64,000 bases of DNA. It comes from Streptacidiphilus sp. ASG 303 (lineage in GTDB: Bacteria > Actinomycetota > Actinomycetes > Streptomycetales > Streptomycetaceae). Position numbers and translations under genes: made by a program. The DNA lies in NCBI RefSeq assembly GCF_020991365.1, contig NZ_JAJLRA010000010.1, forward strand, positions 124,001-188,000, given 5' to 3'. This document shows positions 1 to 8,493 of this stretch, one piece after another; within the stretch, counting starts at the first letter, position 1, and each line of letters begins with the position of its first letter. The notes below the pieces were generated by a model. It was given only the letters and a program-made list of their open reading frames with translations. It made no database searches and was not told the origin of the DNA.

Positions 1-99
1 GGCCCTGCCCGGACGGGGACCGGATCGCGGCCCGTCACCGCCCCTCCGCCGGGGCCCTCGGAACACGGCCGCCCGGGACACGGCCGCCCGGGACGCCCG

Positions 100-1095
100 T
101 CACGCCGGCGGGCGGGGTACACCGGCGGCCCGGGCTGCGAGCGCGTAGGCGGTGAGGCCGACGGCGAGGCCCGCGCCGGCGCCGAAACAGGCGGTGGGGA
201 CGGCGTCGGCGGGGGTCGCGCCGGGCGGGGCCTGGGCGGCCCAGCGCAGCAGGCGGTGCGCCGTGCCCGCCGCGGTGGAGGCGGCGAGGAGGCCGAGCGC
301 CGCCCGGCGCGCCAGGGGCGGCAGGCGGAGCGGTGCGCGGCGCGGCGGCGCGGGGCGTGCCTGCGGGCGGGATCCGGGGCGGGTCACGGGGCGCACGGCG
401 GTGCGGGTGGCCGTCCGGGCGGGCGGGGCGGCGCCGGCGGGCGTACCGGCGTCGGAGCGCGTGCCCGGCCGCGCGGCGGCGGGCCCGGACGGCGGTACCG
501 GTCCGGCGTCCGCGGCTGCGCCCGGCCCCGCGCCCGGCCCGGGGAGGGCGGCGCGCAGGGCGCGGACCGAGGACGCGGCGAGCCAGACCAGCGCCACGGC
601 GGAGCTGCCGTACTGGAGCACGTGGTGCAGGGGCTGTCCGACGACCGTCTCGTTGAGGACCGGGAACAGCCGCACGCCCGCCCGGCCGTGGTGGGTGAAG
701 GCGTCCCAGCCGACGTGGGTGGCCGCGCCGACGGCGGCGGAGAGCGCGAACCAGCCTGCGTCGGCCGGGCAGAGGCCGTCGCGCCGGGGGGCCGTCAGGT
801 CGTGGGCGGCGGCGGCCCAGCGGTCGGGCAGCAGGGCGACGAGGGGCTCGCGGAGCAGGCCGTGCCAGGCGGCGGCGAGCCCGGCGGTGACCGCCACGTC
901 CAGGGTGGGGACGGCCCAGGGGCGGTGGGTGGCGGCGCCCCAGGCGAAGGCGCCGGGGAGCAGCGAGTCGGCGAAGTACGGCACGTCGGGGGCCATGGAC
1001 CCGGCGACCAGCGCGGAGGCGACCAGCACACCGCGGGACCGTCCGCGCCGCAGGAAGGGCAGGACGGCGGCGGGGTGGCTGAGGGTGAACGGCAC
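100..1095 (-). CDS. DUF4184 family membrane protein
   Basis: A 331-residue protein starting at a GTG preceded by an AGGA ribosome site about 8 nt upstream. The N-terminus PFTLSHPAAVLPF, a following hydrophobic stretch with MAPDVPYF, and later histidine/aspartate patches such as HVGWDAFTHHG are typical of the DUF4184 family of actinobacterial membrane proteins, whose function is unknown. The His/Asp pattern recalls metal-dependent membrane hydrolases, but that is only a suggestion. Hydrophobic segments recur to the C-terminus, separated near residues 200-270 by a long Pro/Ala/Arg-rich linker that is probably disordered. It lies alone, downstream of the kinase-Nudix gene on the same strand with a 172-bp gap. 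Confidence 0.85.
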   Translation of the reverse strand: MPFTLSHPAAVLPFLRRGRSRGVLVASALVAGSMAPDVPYFADSLLPGAFAWGAATHRPWAVPTLDVAVTAGLAAAWHGLLREPLVALLPDRWAAAAHDLTAPRRDGLCPADAGWFALSAAVGAATHVGWDAFTHHGRAGVRLFPVLNETVVGQPLHHVLQYGSSAVALVWLAASSVRALRAALPGPGAGPGAAADAGPVPPSGPAAARPGTRSDAGTPAGAAPPARTATRTAVRPVTRPGSRPQARPAPPRRAPLRLPPLARRAALGLLAASTAAGTAHRLLRWAAQAPPGATPADAVPTACFGAGAGLAVGLTAYALAARAAGVPRPPA

Positions 1096-1267
1096 GCGGC
1101 CATCCTGCCGGACGGCGCGGGCCGCCGCGAGCGGTGTCCGGCAGGGTCGGAGGGGCGGCGGGCCGCCCGGGTGGCGGGTCGGAGGGGTGGCGGGCCGACG
1201 GGGTGGCGGATCAGAGGCTGGAGGGCCTGCAGCCCGGCGGCGCCGTGCGGCCGCGGGCCCGCCCGGC

Positions 1268-2386
1268 TCACCCCTCGGCGACGGCCTCGGCCGCCCCCTC
1301 CCCCACCGGGACGCCCGCCTCCAGCGCCAGCACCTCGCCGGTGGCGCGGGCGCGGAGCGCCGCCGCGAGCCGGAGGAGCTTGCCCGGGGCGAGGAGGGAC
1401 CCGGCCTCCTCCAGGGTGACGAACCGCCAGCCCCGCAGCTCCTCGGCGGGCAGCCGCAGCCGGGCGCGTCCGGCCGCGTCCAGCCGGCCGCCGTCGTAGA
1501 CCAGGCGCACGCCGCCGTGCCGGGGGCCGGTGTGGGGCTCCCAGTCGACGACGAGGAGGCGCAGGGTCCGCTGGTCGAGGTCCGTGCCGAGCTCCTCGGC
1601 GGCCTCGCGGACCCCGGCGAGGGTGGGCGCCTCGCCGCGTTCGACCACACCGCCGGGGAACTCCCAGCCGGGCTTGTAGACGGGGTCGACGAGGAGCACG
1701 CGGTCCTGCTCGTCGAAGAGCAGCACGGCGGCGGCGACGGTGTCGGTCTCGGGGACGGGGGTCTGGACGATGGGCCGCCGTCCGGCACCGTCGCGGACGA
1801 GGGCGGCGATCCGCTCGGCGGTGGCACGCGGGGTGAGGCCGGTGGTGTCGACGACGGCGGCGTCGGCGGTGAGCCAGGACAGGGCCGCCCGGTACTCCGC
1901 GAGGTGCTCCGCGACGCCGGCGGGGGACCGCGGCGGGGACGGGGGGCAGGACGGTGCGGGCCCGGAGGGGGGTCCGCCGGGCAGGGGGCCGGGCTGCCGG
2001 GCGCGTGCCTCGGCACTGGCCTCGGCGCGGGCGCGCAGAACCGTTTCGTCGGCATGCAGCAGCACATGGTGGACCGGGATGCGCCGGGAGGCGAGCGCGC
2101 CGAAGACCTCGTCGCGCTGGTCCTGCCGCAGCAGCGTCATCGGCACCACGAGCGGCCCGGGGACCTCGGCGAGGAGCGCCGCGGCCACCTCGGGGACGAG
2201 CAGCCGCCACGACGGCAGGTCGCGGACGTCGGCGACGCCCGCCGTGCGGTGCCCCGGCAGCACCGCGAGCAGGCCCGACCCGACGAGCTCCGGGTCGAAG
2301 AGCACGCTGCCGGGGAGCAGCGCGGTGAGTTCCCTGCAGGCGCCGGTCTTGCCAGCGCCGAAGGTCCCGTTGACCCAGACGATCAC
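1268..2386 (-). CDS. Kinase-like P-loop domain fused to Nudix hydrolase
   Basis: A 372-residue two-domain protein. The N-terminal half begins almost at once with a beta strand and Walker A loop, VNGTFGAGKT (residues 5-14), as in AAA/TmrB-like small-molecule kinases. The C-terminal half (from about residue 205) is a Nudix domain whose box GVVERGE...REAAEELG matches G-x5-E-x7-RE-x2-EE-x-G. A Pro/Gly-rich linker joins them. Nudix domains hydrolyse nucleoside-diphosphate-linked compounds and the kinase half would phosphorylate a small molecule, but neither substrate can be told. The start is GTG with AGGGGG 5 nt upstream. The fusion suggests two linked steps on one metabolite, or a repair and salvage role. 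Confidence 0.87.
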   Translation of the reverse strand: MIVWVNGTFGAGKTGACRELTALLPGSVLFDPELVGSGLLAVLPGHRTAGVADVRDLPSWRLLVPEVAAALLAEVPGPLVVPMTLLRQDQRDEVFGALASRRIPVHHVLLHADETVLRARAEASAEARARQPGPLPGGPPSGPAPSCPPSPPRSPAGVAEHLAEYRAALSWLTADAAVVDTTGLTPRATAERIAALVRDGAGRRPIVQTPVPETDTVAAAVLLFDEQDRVLLVDPVYKPGWEFPGGVVERGEAPTLAGVREAAEELGTDLDQRTLRLLVVDWEPHTGPRHGGVRLVYDGGRLDAAGRARLRLPAEELRGWRFVTLEEAGSLLAPGKLLRLAAALRARATGEVLALEAGVPVGEGAAEAVAEG

Positions 2387-2625
2387 GCAGCCCCCTGCGG
2401 TCGGCCCGTCCGGCCCGGGCCCGCCCCCTCGGGCGGCCCTTCCGGCTCCGCGTCCGGCCGCGCGCGCAGGCGCGGCCGGCGGTTCGAGGTGCTTCGAGGT
2501 GCTCGGCGGCGGTCGTGCACCGCCCCCTGCTCTTCATTACCCGCCCGCCCCCGCCTCCCACGCCTGCGGCGGCCCACCGGCTCGCGCGGGCGCGTCCGGG
2601 GGCGTCCGGGCGCCGGGCCGGGGGG

Positions 2626-3672
2626 TCAGCCGGGGGCGGCGGCCGTCCGCAGGCCGAGGGCGCCCAGGACGGCGGCGGCCGCGCCCACCAGTCCGGCGTC
2701 GTTGCCGAGCAGCGCGGGCCGCACCTCCAGGTGCCGGACGAACGGCAGCACCGCGTACTCGGCCAGCCGCTCGCGCAGCGGGGCGAAGAGCACCTCGCCC
2801 GCCTGGGCGACGCCGCCGCCGACCACCGCCACGTCGACCTCCACGAGGGTCGCGGTGGCGGCGATGCCGGCGGCCAGGGCCCGGGCGGCGCGGTCGAAGG
2901 CCGCGAGCGCCACCGGGTCGCCGGTCCGCGCGGCGGCGGCGACGGCCGCCGCGGTGGCGTCGGCCCCCGCGGGCCGCCAGCCGTCCCGCAGGGCGCGCCG
3001 GGCGATGGCGGTGCCGCTGGCGATGCCCTCGACGCAGCCGCGGGCGCCGCACGGGCAGGGCTCGCCGTCGAGGTCCACGCTGATGTGCCCGATGTGGCCC
3101 GCGTTGCCGCTGGGGCCGGTGTGGAGGGCGCCGCCGAGGACGAGGCCGCCGCCGACGCCGGTGGAGACCACCATGCAGAGCGCGTTGTCGTGGCCGCGGG
3201 CCGCGCCCTGCCAGTGCTCGGCGGCGGTCATGGCGACGCCGTCGCCGACGAGCACCACCGGCAGGCCGCCGCAGGCGGGGTGGCGGCGCACCCGCTCGAC
3301 GAGCGGGAAGTCCCGCCAGCCGCCGATGTTGACCGGGCTGACGGTACCGCGGGCGGCGTCGACCGGGCCCGCGCTGCCGATGCCGACGCCGCGGACCCGC
3401 TCCCAGCCGGGGGCGGCGGCCAGGTCCTCCAGGACCTCGGCGACGGCGCCCATGACGGCCTCGCCGGGCCCGGTGGCGGGGGTGGGGCGCCGGGAGCGGG
3501 CGACGAGCGCGCCGCGGAGGTCGACCAGCGCGCCGGCGATCTTGGTGCCGCCGATGTCGAGGGCGGCGACCAGGCCGCCCCCGCCGTCCCGGCCGCCGGG
3601 GGCGTCCCCCGCGGCCGGGCCGGCCGGGGTGGTGGCGGGACCCGCTGCGGTCCCGGTGCGCTCCGTCTGCAT
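2626..3672 (-). CDS. ROK family sugar kinase (glucokinase-like)
   Basis: A 348-residue cytoplasmic kinase of the ROK family. After a Gly/Ala-rich leader of about 35 residues comes the phosphate loop DIGGTK. The ROK signature with zinc-binding cysteines, CPCGARGCVEG, follows, together with the substrate motif GNAGHIGH (the conserved ExGH glutamate position is A-G-H here). The family phosphorylates glucose, N-acetylglucosamine, N-acetylmannosamine or allose; the substrate cannot be assigned. The start ATG (3672) has AGGAGG about 11 nt upstream. It is divergent from a LacI-type repressor at 3925, so a sugar-responsive pair sharing the 252-bp regulatory region is likely. Confidence 0.9.
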   Translation of the reverse strand: MQTERTGTAAGPATTPAGPAAGDAPGGRDGGGGLVAALDIGGTKIAGALVDLRGALVARSRRPTPATGPGEAVMGAVAEVLEDLAAAPGWERVRGVGIGSAGPVDAARGTVSPVNIGGWRDFPLVERVRRHPACGGLPVVLVGDGVAMTAAEHWQGAARGHDNALCMVVSTGVGGGLVLGGALHTGPSGNAGHIGHISVDLDGEPCPCGARGCVEGIASGTAIARRALRDGWRPAGADATAAAVAAAARTGDPVALAAFDRAARALAAGIAATATLVEVDVAVVGGGVAQAGEVLFAPLRERLAEYAVLPFVRHLEVRPALLGNDAGLVGAAAAVLGALGLRTAAAPG

Positions 3673-3716
3673 CCGCTCGCTCGCCTCCTGGTACGGCACG
3701 TCCCCGAACGGCACGC

Positions 3717-3746
3717 CCCGTACGGGACTCACCCGTACGGGACTCA
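3717..3746. repeat. Two 15-bp direct repeats, each with a 10-bp palindrome
   Basis: Positions 3717-3731 and 3732-3746 are identical copies of CCCGTACGGGACTCA, each starting with the palindrome CCCGTACGGG. They lie between the ROK kinase start and the LacI gene, just upstream of the ROK ribosome site. They could be tandem binding sites for a regulator of the kinase, or simple slippage. Confidence 0.6.
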
Positions 3747-3832
3747 CCCGCACGGCGCCGCCGGGCGGACCGGTCCCGGCGGCCGGCCGCCGCGGCGCTC
3801 CGCCGCCGACCGGTGTAATGTTCCGCATCCCT

Positions 3833-3844
3833 GACAACGTTGTC
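3833..3844. promoter_or_regulatory. LacI-type operator, GACAACGTTGTC
   Basis: A perfect 12-bp palindrome centred on CG (AACGTT core), the usual architecture of LacI/GalR operators. It sits 81 bp before the LacI-type gene start and 161 bp before the ROK kinase start, in their shared divergent region, so it is the natural autoregulatory site for the repressor encoded at 3925. Confidence 0.65.
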
Positions 3845-3924
3845 CAGTCCGTGGCGCCGCGGCCGCCGGATCCGTACGATCGTCGGACCCCCGCGTCCCA
3901 CGGGGGCCGCCGAGGAGGAGCGCC

Positions 3925-4989
3925 GTGCCGAGCCAGCCGCAGGCCACCCCGGGCACCGACGGCCGCGCCGCGCCGCCGCGGCGCTACGGCCACCGGCCCA
4001 CCATGAAGGACGTGGCGGCCCGCGCCGGGGTCGCCCTCAAGACGGTCTCCCGGGTGGTCAACGGGGAGCCGGGGGTCACCGCGGACACCGCCGAGCGGGT
4101 CCAGGACGCCATCACCGCGCTGGGCTTCCGGCGCAACGACAGCGCCCGCATCCTGCGCAAGGGGCGCACGGCCAGCGTGGGACTGGTGCTGGAGGACATC
4201 GCCGACCCGTTCTCCTCCGCCCTCAGCCGCGCCGTGGAGGAGGTCGCACGGCTGCACGGCTCGCTGCTGTTCACCGGCTCCAGCGACGAGGACCCGGCGC
4301 GGGAGGAGGAGCTGGCGCTGGCGTTCTGCGCCCGCCGGGTGGACGGCCTCGTCGTCGTCCCGGCGGCGGGAGCCGACCACCGCTACCTGGCGCCCGAGGT
4401 GCACGCGGGGATCGCCGCGGTCTTCGTCGACCGGCCGCCGGCCGGCCTGGAGGCCGACACCGTGCTCACCGCCAACGCCGCCGGCGCCCGCGCGGGGACG
4501 GCCCACCTGATCCGGCAGGGCCACCGGCGGATCGCCTTCCTCGGCGACTCGCCCGGCATCCACACGGCGGAGGAGCGGCTGCGCGGCTACCGGGAGGCGA
4601 TGGCGGAGGCCGGACTGCCGGTGGACCCGTCCTGGGTGTCCATGGGGCCGACCGGCCCGGACCGGGTCGGCGCGGCGCTCGCCGCCGCCCTGGCCGGGCC
4701 CGCACCGGCGACCGCGCTCCTCACCGGCAACAACCGGGCGACCCTGGCCGCGGTCCGGCGGCTGCGCGCCCTGGACCGGCCGGTGGCACTGGTCGGCTTC
4801 GACGACCTGGAGTTCGCCGACCTGCTCTCCCCCGGCCTGACCGTGGTCGCCCAGGACCCGGCCGGCCTCGGCCGCGCCGCCGCCCGGCTGCTCTTCTCCC
4901 GCCTCGAGGGCGAGACCGGCCCGGCCCGGCTGGTGGAGCTCCCGACCCGCCTGGTCGTCCGCGGGTCCGGCGAGGTCCCCCCGGCCTGA
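3925..4989 (+). CDS. LacI family transcriptional regulator
   Basis: A 354-residue sugar-responsive repressor. The LacI helix-turn-helix is MKDVAARAGVALKTVSRVVNGE (residues about 27-48, given here from the start of the helix), followed by the hinge helix and a periplasmic-binding-protein-like effector domain with VGLVLEDIADPF and, near the end, VALVGFDDLEFAD. A 25-residue Pro/Ala-rich extension precedes the HTH. The start is GTG with GAGGAGGA 5 nt upstream. It is divergent from a ROK kinase and has an AACGTT-centred palindrome in the intergenic region, so autoregulation and control of the kinase are inferred. The effector sugar is not identifiable. Confidence 0.93.
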   Translation: MPSQPQATPGTDGRAAPPRRYGHRPTMKDVAARAGVALKTVSRVVNGEPGVTADTAERVQDAITALGFRRNDSARILRKGRTASVGLVLEDIADPFSSALSRAVEEVARLHGSLLFTGSSDEDPAREEELALAFCARRVDGLVVVPAAGADHRYLAPEVHAGIAAVFVDRPPAGLEADTVLTANAAGARAGTAHLIRQGHRRIAFLGDSPGIHTAEERLRGYREAMAEAGLPVDPSWVSMGPTGPDRVGAALAAALAGPAPATALLTGNNRATLAAVRRLRALDRPVALVGFDDLEFADLLSPGLTVVAQDPAGLGRAAARLLFSRLEGETGPARLVELPTRLVVRGSGEVPPA

Positions 4990-4991
4990 CC

Positions 4992-5046
4992 GGGACGGCC
5001 GGGCGGGGACGGCCGGGCGGGGACGGCCGGGCGGGGACTCCGGGCG
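4992..5046. repeat. Four tandem ~14-bp repeats between convergent genes
   Basis: Three exact copies of GGGACGGCCGGGCG (4992-5033) and one degenerate copy follow the LacI-type stop and precede the acyl-CoA synthetase stop on the other strand. No clear hairpin is formed; it looks like a slippage-generated spacer. Confidence 0.6.
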
Positions 5047-5054
5047 GGGGCGGG

Positions 5055-6485
5055 TCAGCCCCCGGCGAGGAGCTGCTTCTTGAGGACCTTGCCCATGGCG
5101 TTGCGCGGCAGGTCGTCGACGAGGACGACGCGGCGCGGCCGCTTGTGCACCGAGAGCCGGTCGGCGACGAAGGCGGAGAGCTGGTCCCCGGTGACCGCGC
5201 CGTCGGCGACGACGTAGGCGACGACGGCCTGGCCGAGGTCGGCGTCGGGGGCGCCGACGACCGCGGCGTCGGCCACCGCCGGGTGGTCGCGCAGGGCCGC
5301 CTCCACCTCCCCGGCCCCGATCCTGAACCCGCCGCTCTTGATGAGGTCGACCGAGGCGCGTCCCACGATGCGGTGGAAGCCGTCGGGGCCGACGACGGCC
5401 ACGTCGCCGGTGCGGAACCAGCCGTCGCCCGTCCACGCGTCGGCGTCCGCGTCGGGGCGGTTCAGGTAGCCCTCGAAGAGGGTGGCGCCGCGGACCTGGA
5501 GCTCGCCGACGGCCTCGCCGTCGTGCGGCACGGGCGTGCCGTCCTCGGCCGTGAGCCGGGTCTCCACGCCGTCCAGGGGCAGTCCGACGCTGCCGGGACG
5601 CCGCTCGCCCGCGGCCCGGGCGGAGACCGTGATCAGGGTCTCGGTCATCCCGTACCGCTCGACCGGGAGGTGCCCGGTCAGCGCCCGCAGCCGCTCGAAG
5701 ACGGGCACCGGCAGCGGGGCGCTCCCGGAGACCAGCAGACGGGCCCCGGCGAGGGCGCGGGCGGCCGGCGCGTCGGCGGCCAGGCGCGACCAGACGGTGG
5801 GGACGCCGAAGTACAGGCTGCCGCCGGCCGCGGCGTAGGCGGCCGGGGCCGGCCGCCCGGTGTGGACGAGGCGGGAGCCGGTGCGCAGCGCTCCCAGGAC
5901 GCCGAGGACGAGCCCGTGCACGTGGAAGAGCGGCAGGCCGTGGACGAGGGTGTCCCCGGCGGTCCAGTCCCAGGCGGCGGCGAGGGCGTCCAGGTCGGCG
6001 GCGACGGCCCGCCGGCCGAGGACGGCGCCCTTGGGGGCGCCGGTGGTGCCGGAGGTGTAGAGCACGAACGCGGGCGCCGCCGGGTCGGGCTCGGGGTGGG
6101 TGGCGGCGGAGCGCGCGGCGGGGTCGACGGGCAGGACGGGGACGGCGGTGCCGTCGGGCGCCTCCTCGCCCGCGCCGACGGCCAGCAGGGCGGCGCCGGA
6201 GTCGCCGAGGATGTGGTCGCGCTCCTTGGGGCCGGCGTCGGGCGGCAGCGGCACCACGGGGACGCCCGCCAGCAGCCCGCCGACGACGGCGGTGACGGTG
6301 GCGGCGGTGGGGCGGGCCAGGACGGCGAGGGCGGGCGCGCCGGCGACCCGGTCGGCGACGGCGGTCGCCGCCGCGAGCAGCCGCTCCCGGGAGAGGGGCG
6401 TGCCGTCGATCCGGAGCGCGTCCGGGGCGTCCGGGGCGGCGCCGGGTCCGCTGTGCAGTGCCGTGAGCAGCCGGGTCGTCGGCAT
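5055..6485 (-). CDS. Acyl-CoA synthetase, MatB (malonyl-CoA synthetase)-like
   Basis: A 476-residue ANL-superfamily ligase that would activate a carboxylic acid with ATP and CoA. Visible motifs in order are the P-loop YTSGTTGAPKG, the FHVHGL segment, ERYGMTET (A5), FRTGDVA (A7) and the C-terminal lysine region NAMGKVLKK. The short length, the LPLFHVHGLVLG block and the SARAAGERRPGSVG segment match actinomycete malonyl/methylmalonyl-CoA synthetases (MatB) better than long-chain ligases; the exact substrate is inferred. The chosen ATG has GGAGGG 7 nt upstream. An in-frame upstream start at 6566 is less likely. Lying downstream of etfBA on the same strand, it fits a role in acyl-CoA metabolism. 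Confidence 0.88.
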   Translation of the reverse strand: MPTTRLLTALHSGPGAAPDAPDALRIDGTPLSRERLLAAATAVADRVAGAPALAVLARPTAATVTAVVGGLLAGVPVVPLPPDAGPKERDHILGDSGAALLAVGAGEEAPDGTAVPVLPVDPAARSAATHPEPDPAAPAFVLYTSGTTGAPKGAVLGRRAVAADLDALAAAWDWTAGDTLVHGLPLFHVHGLVLGVLGALRTGSRLVHTGRPAPAAYAAAGGSLYFGVPTVWSRLAADAPAARALAGARLLVSGSAPLPVPVFERLRALTGHLPVERYGMTETLITVSARAAGERRPGSVGLPLDGVETRLTAEDGTPVPHDGEAVGELQVRGATLFEGYLNRPDADADAWTGDGWFRTGDVAVVGPDGFHRIVGRASVDLIKSGGFRIGAGEVEAALRDHPAVADAAVVGAPDADLGQAVVAYVVADGAVTGDQLSAFVADRLSVHKRPRRVVLVDDLPRNAMGKVLKKQLLAGG

Positions 6486-6646
6486 CCGGGTCCCTCCGTG
6501 TGCGCCGTGGGGCCGTGCCGGGAGGTCCGGCGGGCCGTGCGGAGACCCTACGCCCCCGTGCCGCACGCCTGGTGTGCTCCCCCGGGCCCGCCACGGGGCC
6601 CGGGTGCGGGACGGCAGCGGGCGCGGGACGGCCCCGGACGCACCGC

Positions 6647-6678
6647 GGGCCCCGGCCGCGGGGAGCGGTCCGGGGCCC
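6647..6678 (-). terminator. Possible stem-loop after etfA
   Basis: GGGCCCCGG (6647-6655) pairs with CCGGGGCCC (6670-6678) across a 14-nt loop, just past the etfA stop codon. There is no T-run, as is usual in streptomycetes. Confidence 0.45.
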
Positions 6679-6699
6679 GGCGGGGCGCCTGTGCGGGGC

Positions 6700-7668
6700 T
6701 CAGCCCTTGCGGGCCTTCACCTCGGCGGTGAGCTGCGGCAGCACCGCGAAGAGGTCGCCGACGACGCCGAAGTCGACCAGGTCGAAGATCGGGGCCTCGG
6801 GGTCCTTGTTGACCGCGACGATCGTCTTGGAGGTCTGCATGCCGGCCCGGTGCTGGATGGCGCCGGAGATGCCATTGGCGACGTACAGCTGCGGCGAGAC
6901 CTGCTTGCCGGTCTGGCCCACCTGGTTGGTGTGCGGGTACCAGCCGGCGTCGACGGCGGCGCGGGAGGCGCCGACGGCCGCGCCGAGCGCGTCGGCCAGC
7001 TCCTCGACCACGCCGAAGCCGTCGGCGGCGCCGACGCCGCGGCCGCCGGAGACCACGATGGCGGCCTCGGTCAGCTCGGGGCGGCCGGTCGAGACGCGCG
7101 GGGTGCGCGAGACGACCCTGGTGCCGGTGGCGGTGGCGGAGAACTGCACCTCCACCTGCTCCACCGCGCCGGCGGCCGGGGCGGCCTCCGGGGAGGTGGC
7201 GTTCGGCTTGACGGTGATGACCGGGGTGCCCGTGGACACCCGGGAGTTCACCTGGAAGGACGCGGCGAAGACCGACTGGGTCGCCACCGGGCCGGAGTCG
7301 CCGGCCTGGAGGTCGACGGCGTCGGTGATGATGCCGGAGCCGAGGCGCAGCGCGGTGCGGGCCGCGATCTCCTTGCCCTCGCCGGACGAGGTGACCAGGA
7401 CCGCGGCCGCCCCGGCGGCCTTGGCGACCTGGGTCAGCGCGTCGACCTTGGGCACCACGAGGTAGTCGGCGAACTCGGCGCCGTCGGCGACGTACACCTT
7501 GGCGGCGCCGTACTCGCCGGCCTTGGCGGCGATGTCGGCGGCGGCGGCGCCGGCGCCGAGGACGACCGCGGAGGGCTCGCCGATGCGGCGGGCCAGCGTC
7601 AGCAGCTCCAGGGCCGGCTTGCGGATCTGGCCGTCCACATGGTCGACCAGGACGAGGATCTCACCCAT
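6700..7668 (-). CDS. etfA: Electron transfer flavoprotein, alpha subunit
   Basis: A 322-residue protein matching ETF alpha. The N-terminal nucleotide-fold domain begins MGEILVLVDH. The C-terminal FAD-binding domain carries VVSGGRGVG, GASRAAVDAGW, GQTGKQVSPQLYVANGISGAIQH and IVAVNKDPEAPIF, the conserved flavin-contact blocks. With EtfB it accepts electrons from acyl-CoA and other dehydrogenases and passes them to the quinone pool through ETF dehydrogenase. It lies 39 bp downstream of etfB in the usual etfB-etfA order and has GGAG upstream of ATG 7668. Length is normal for the family. Confidence 0.97.
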   Translation of the reverse strand: MGEILVLVDHVDGQIRKPALELLTLARRIGEPSAVVLGAGAAAADIAAKAGEYGAAKVYVADGAEFADYLVVPKVDALTQVAKAAGAAAVLVTSSGEGKEIAARTALRLGSGIITDAVDLQAGDSGPVATQSVFAASFQVNSRVSTGTPVITVKPNATSPEAAPAAGAVEQVEVQFSATATGTRVVSRTPRVSTGRPELTEAAIVVSGGRGVGAADGFGVVEELADALGAAVGASRAAVDAGWYPHTNQVGQTGKQVSPQLYVANGISGAIQHRAGMQTSKTIVAVNKDPEAPIFDLVDFGVVGDLFAVLPQLTAEVKARKG

Positions 7669-7707
7669 TGCTCTTGTCTCCAGAAAGGATGTCGTGGTCG
7701 GGACGGA

Positions 7708-8493
7708 TCAGACGAACTTCTGCGCGGCCAGGAACTCCGCGAGCTGCTTCCCGCCCTCGCCCTCGTCCTTGACGATGGTGCCCGCCTGGCGCGGCGGCCG
7801 GGCGGTGATGGCGTCGACGGCGGTCCAGGCGCCGGCCAGGCCGACCTCGTCGGCCTCGATGCCGAGGTCGTCCAGGTCGTAGGACTGCACCGGCTTCTTC
7901 TTGGCGGCCATGATGCCCTTGAAGGACGGGTAGCGGGCCTCGCCGGACTGGTCGGTGACCGACACGACGGCCGGGAGGGCGGCCTCGAGCTCCTCGGTGG
8001 CGGCGTCGCCGTCGCGGCGGCCCCTGACGGTGCCGTTCTCGACGGAGACCTCGGACAGGAGGGTGACCTGCGGGACGCCCAGGCGCTCGGCGAGCAGGGC
8101 CGGGAGGACGCCCATGGTGCCGTCGGTGGAGGCCATGCCGCAGACGACCAGGTCGTAGCCGGTCTTCTCCAGGGCCTTGGCCAGGATGGCGGAGGTGCCG
8201 AGGGCGTCGGTGCCGTGGATGTCGTCGTCGTTGACGTGGACGGCCTTGTCGGCACCCATGGACAGCGCCTTGCGCAGGGCGTCCTTGGCGTCGTCGGGGC
8301 CCACGGTCAGGACGGTCACCTCGGCGTCGCCGGAGGCCTCGGCGATGCGGAGCGCCTGCTCCACGCCGTACTCGTCCAGTTCCGACAGGAGTCCGTCCAC
8401 GGACTCACGGTCGGTGGTGGTGTCGTCCGCGAAGCGCCGGTCGCCGGTCGCATCGGGCACGTACTTCACACAGACAACGATCCTCAAGCTCAC
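7708..8493 (-). CDS. etfB: Electron transfer flavoprotein, beta subunit
   Basis: A 261-residue ETF beta subunit starting at GTG: MSLRIVVCVKYVPD is the typical N-terminus, and the AMP-binding signature region LVVCGMASTDGTMGVLPALLAERLG is intact. The subunit binds AMP and docks on EtfA to form the soluble electron carrier for fatty-acid and amino-acid oxidation. The gene is first in an etfB-etfA operon. Its upstream region (8494-8864) holds two copies of a 14-bp palindrome, described separately, that probably control it. Confidence 0.97.
   Translation of the reverse strand: MSLRIVVCVKYVPDATGDRRFADDTTTDRESVDGLLSELDEYGVEQALRIAEASGDAEVTVLTVGPDDAKDALRKALSMGADKAVHVNDDDIHGTDALGTSAILAKALEKTGYDLVVCGMASTDGTMGVLPALLAERLGVPQVTLLSEVSVENGTVRGRRDGDAATEELEAALPAVVSVTDQSGEARYPSFKGIMAAKKKPVQSYDLDDLGIEADEVGLAGAWTAVDAITARPPRQAGTIVKDEGEGGKQLAEFLAAQKFV

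Noticed and set aside
152-4006. A plus-strand open frame of 1284 codons across the first four genes
   Set aside because: It is antisense to genes with clear family motifs, has Arg/Gly/Pro-rich composition without conserved domains, and is a consequence of high G+C suppressing stops.
2626-6594. A single minus-strand frame joining the ROK kinase to the acyl-CoA synthetase region
   Set aside because: Only the part up to 3672 encodes the ROK protein; the rest is antisense to the LacI gene and out of frame with the synthetase.
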